DNA of 64,000 bases from Bacteroidetes bacterium endosymbiont of Geopemphigus sp. (GTDB lineage Bacteria > Bacteroidota > Bacteroidia > Flavobacteriales > Blattabacteriaceae). The DNA is taken from the NCBI RefSeq assembly GCF_002904345.1, contig NZ_PEIH01000005.1:302449-366448 (forward strand). Reading direction: 5' to 3'. The notes below the pieces were generated by a model. That model made no database searches, was not told the origin of the DNA, and saw only the letters and a list, made by a program, of their open reading frames with translations. The position numbers and the translations under genes are program-made. Shown here one piece after another: positions 62,581-64,000 of the stretch (its first letter is position 1; every line of letters starts with the position of its first letter).

Positions 62581-64000
62581 TTAGAATTGATCGGTTAAGC
62601 ATCCCTGCGATGCAGAAGAGACAGTTTTCGCGTATTTATAAAGAAAGCCTTCGGTGACTTTTAAAGGGGGAGCCTGCCATTTTTCCTTACGTCTGCTCCA
62701 CTCATTTCCATTTACTTCAACAGTAAGGAGATTATTTTTAGCATCGATTGTGATGATATCTCCGTCATTTATAAAGGCAATAGCCCCCCCTTGCTGGGCT
62801 TCCGGGGTGATATGTCCCACGACAAAGCCGTGGGATCCCCCGGAAAATCTTCCATCGGTGATCAGGGCCACTTCCTTTCCCAAACCGGCGCCCATGATAT
62901 AAGCTGTAGGCTTAAGCATTTCAGGCATACCCGGACCGCCTTTAGGTCCGACATAGCGGATCACGATGACATCTCCTTTACAAATCTCACGCGCCAAAAT
63001 GGCGCAATTGACCGCTTCTTCCGAATCAAAAACCCGGGCAGGACCGGAAAACTTAAAACCTTCTTTTCCGGTAATTTTAGCCACAGCCCCTTGCGGAGCA
63101 AGATTACCATAAAGAATACGAAGATGCCCGTCTTTCTTTATAGGTTGATGCAAAGGATAGATCACCTTTTGGTCAAAAGAAAGGATAGGCGTTGATTTTA
63201 AGTTTTCTTCCAGCGTCTCACCGGTAACCGTCAAGCAGTCTCCTTGTAGGATACCTTTTTCTAATAAATATTTCATAATAGAGGGAGTTCCGCCAATGGC
63301 GTGTAGATCTTCCATTAAGAATTCCCCACTGGGTTTTAAATTTCCTATAAAAGGGACTCTGTCGTTAATTTTCTGGAAATCTTTAAGCGTAAGATCTATG
63401 CCTGCAGTTTTTGCAATGGCTAACAAATGCAAAACCAGATTGGTTGATCCACCTAAGGCCACAGCTAAACTTACAGCATTTTCAAGAGATTTTTTAGTGA
63501 GAATATCTTTAGGTTTGATATTTCTTTGCAAGAGTTTTTTAATAGCCTCCCCTGTTTGCAAGCATTCCCATTCTTTATCTGCTCCTAGAGCCGGCCTGGA
63601 AGAAGAATAAGGTAAAGTCATTCCCATAGCTTCAAGAGCTGACGCCATGGTATTGGCTGTATACATTCCTCCACAAGCTCCAGCACCGGGACAGGAATTT
63701 TTAATGATCTCTTTATATTCTTTCTCTGATATTTGTTCCTGGTTTCTTTTACCTAAAGCTTCAAAAGCGGATACTACATCAAGTTTCTTACCTTTGTAGC
63801 GACCTGAAGCAATGCTCCCACCATATACGATAATAGATGGGCGGTTGATTCTTAAAAGCGCCATTAAAACGCCAGGCATATTTTTATCGCAACCGGGTAT
63901 AGCAATCACCCCGTCATAATGCTGGGCGTTCACAACGGTTTCTATGCTATCGGCAATCAACTCACGAGAAGGCAAAGAATACCTCATCCCTAAAGTTCCC
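62581..64000 (-). CDS. ilvD: Dihydroxy-acid dehydratase, N-terminus beyond the window
   Basis: An iron-sulfur enzyme that dehydrates the dihydroxy acids to the keto acids of valine and isoleucine. Residues equivalent to about 90 onward are present and in frame up to base 64000. [17 protein letters not shown] and [20 protein letters not shown] supply cluster Cys ligands; [34 protein letters not shown] and [20 protein letters not shown] follow. The first part of the enzyme, including the first cluster Cys, lies outside, so the start is not seen. It is the first visible gene of the minus-strand ilvD-B-N-C(-A) operon. Confidence 0.96.
   Translation of the reverse strand, partial: GTLGMRYSLPSRELIADSIETVVNAQHYDGVIAIPGCDKNMPGVLMALLRINRPSIIVYGGSIASGRYKGKKLDVVSAFEALGKRNQEQISEKEYKEIIKNSCPGAGACGGMYTANTMASALEAMGMTLPYSSSRPALGADKEWECLQTGEAIKKLLQRNIKPKDILTKKSLENAVSLAVALGGSTNLVLHLLAIAKTAGIDLTLKDFQKINDRVPFIGNLKPSGEFLMEDLHAIGGTPSIMKYLLEKGILQGDCLTVTGETLEENLKSTPILSFDQKVIYPLHQPIKKDGHLRILYGNLAPQGAVAKITGKEGFKFSGPARVFDSEEAVNCAILAREICKGDVIVIRYVGPKGGPGMPEMLKPTAYIMGAGLGKEVALITDGRFSGGSHGFVVGHITPEAQQGGAIAFINDGDIITIDAKNNLLTVEVNGNEWSRRKEKWQAPPLKVTEGFLYKYAKTVSSASQGCLTDQF

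Noticed and set aside
1-64000. CRISPR array or tRNA/rRNA genes
   Set aside because: No regularly spaced direct repeats were seen, and I found no T-loop/acceptor pattern or rRNA-like sequence that I could support by eye. A tRNA covariance scan would be the decisive check.

Overview
The window is AT-rich chromosomal DNA that looks like a member of Bacteroidota, most probably Flavobacteriales, in a phase of genome decay. The signs are DUF5686, VGIGT-type secreted and TonB-receptor remnants, an SLC13-type transporter remnant, the bifunctional nuclease / nucleoside transporter / folA / thyA neighbourhood, and an ilvD-B-N-C-A operon. The genus cannot be fixed from sequence alone. Intact housekeeping and biosynthesis genes alternate with many broken genes and long empty spacers, which suggests a host-restricted or symbiotic lineage; that is inference.

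Layout. 1-10859 is a surface-polysaccharide locus on the minus strand: rfbA and rfbB, a translationally coupled cassette (flippase, deacetylase-like, GT4), a GT2 glycosyltransferase and ugd. It has been duplicated internally and then eroded: a second broken rfbA/rfbB pair, two broken GT2 copies, a broken ugd, and IS256 and IS110 remnants. 10985-20532 is a well-kept block: pdhB, a bifunctional nuclease gene, a CNT nucleoside transporter, a minus-strand thyA - M1 aminopeptidase - sugar MFS - folA run, and an AEC transporter. 20690-25863 is almost wholly dead: recQ, ankyrin-repeat and secreted-protein remnants, an XRE/coiled-coil gene and a VGIGT secreted protein. 26910-34609 holds MATE, a DEAD-box helicase, aroC, miaA and htpG. 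34680-43080 mixes lipB, NUDIX and hisS with a frameshifted yceI and remnants of IS110, a DASS transporter and DUF2490. 43082-48286 holds gltA, fabI, rpe and ppa. 48304-58079 holds remnants of DUF5686, panB (3' half), mscS, an AEC transporter and a TonB receptor around intact udk, an AI-2E transporter and recG. 58071-64000 is the ilv operon, with a strong terminator between ilvC and ilvA.

How it works together. Central metabolism (pyruvate dehydrogenase, citrate synthase), lipoylation, fatty acid synthesis, branched-chain amino acid and chorismate synthesis, thymidylate/folate metabolism and protein folding are kept. Outer-membrane uptake, osmotic protection, accessory transport, part of pantothenate synthesis and RecQ repair are lost. 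The clearest oddities are panB, found as two complementary halves 38.6 kb apart, and the reciprocal decay of the duplicated rfbA/rfbB pair. I found no convincing new defence or mobile system; the novelty here lies in genome structure.
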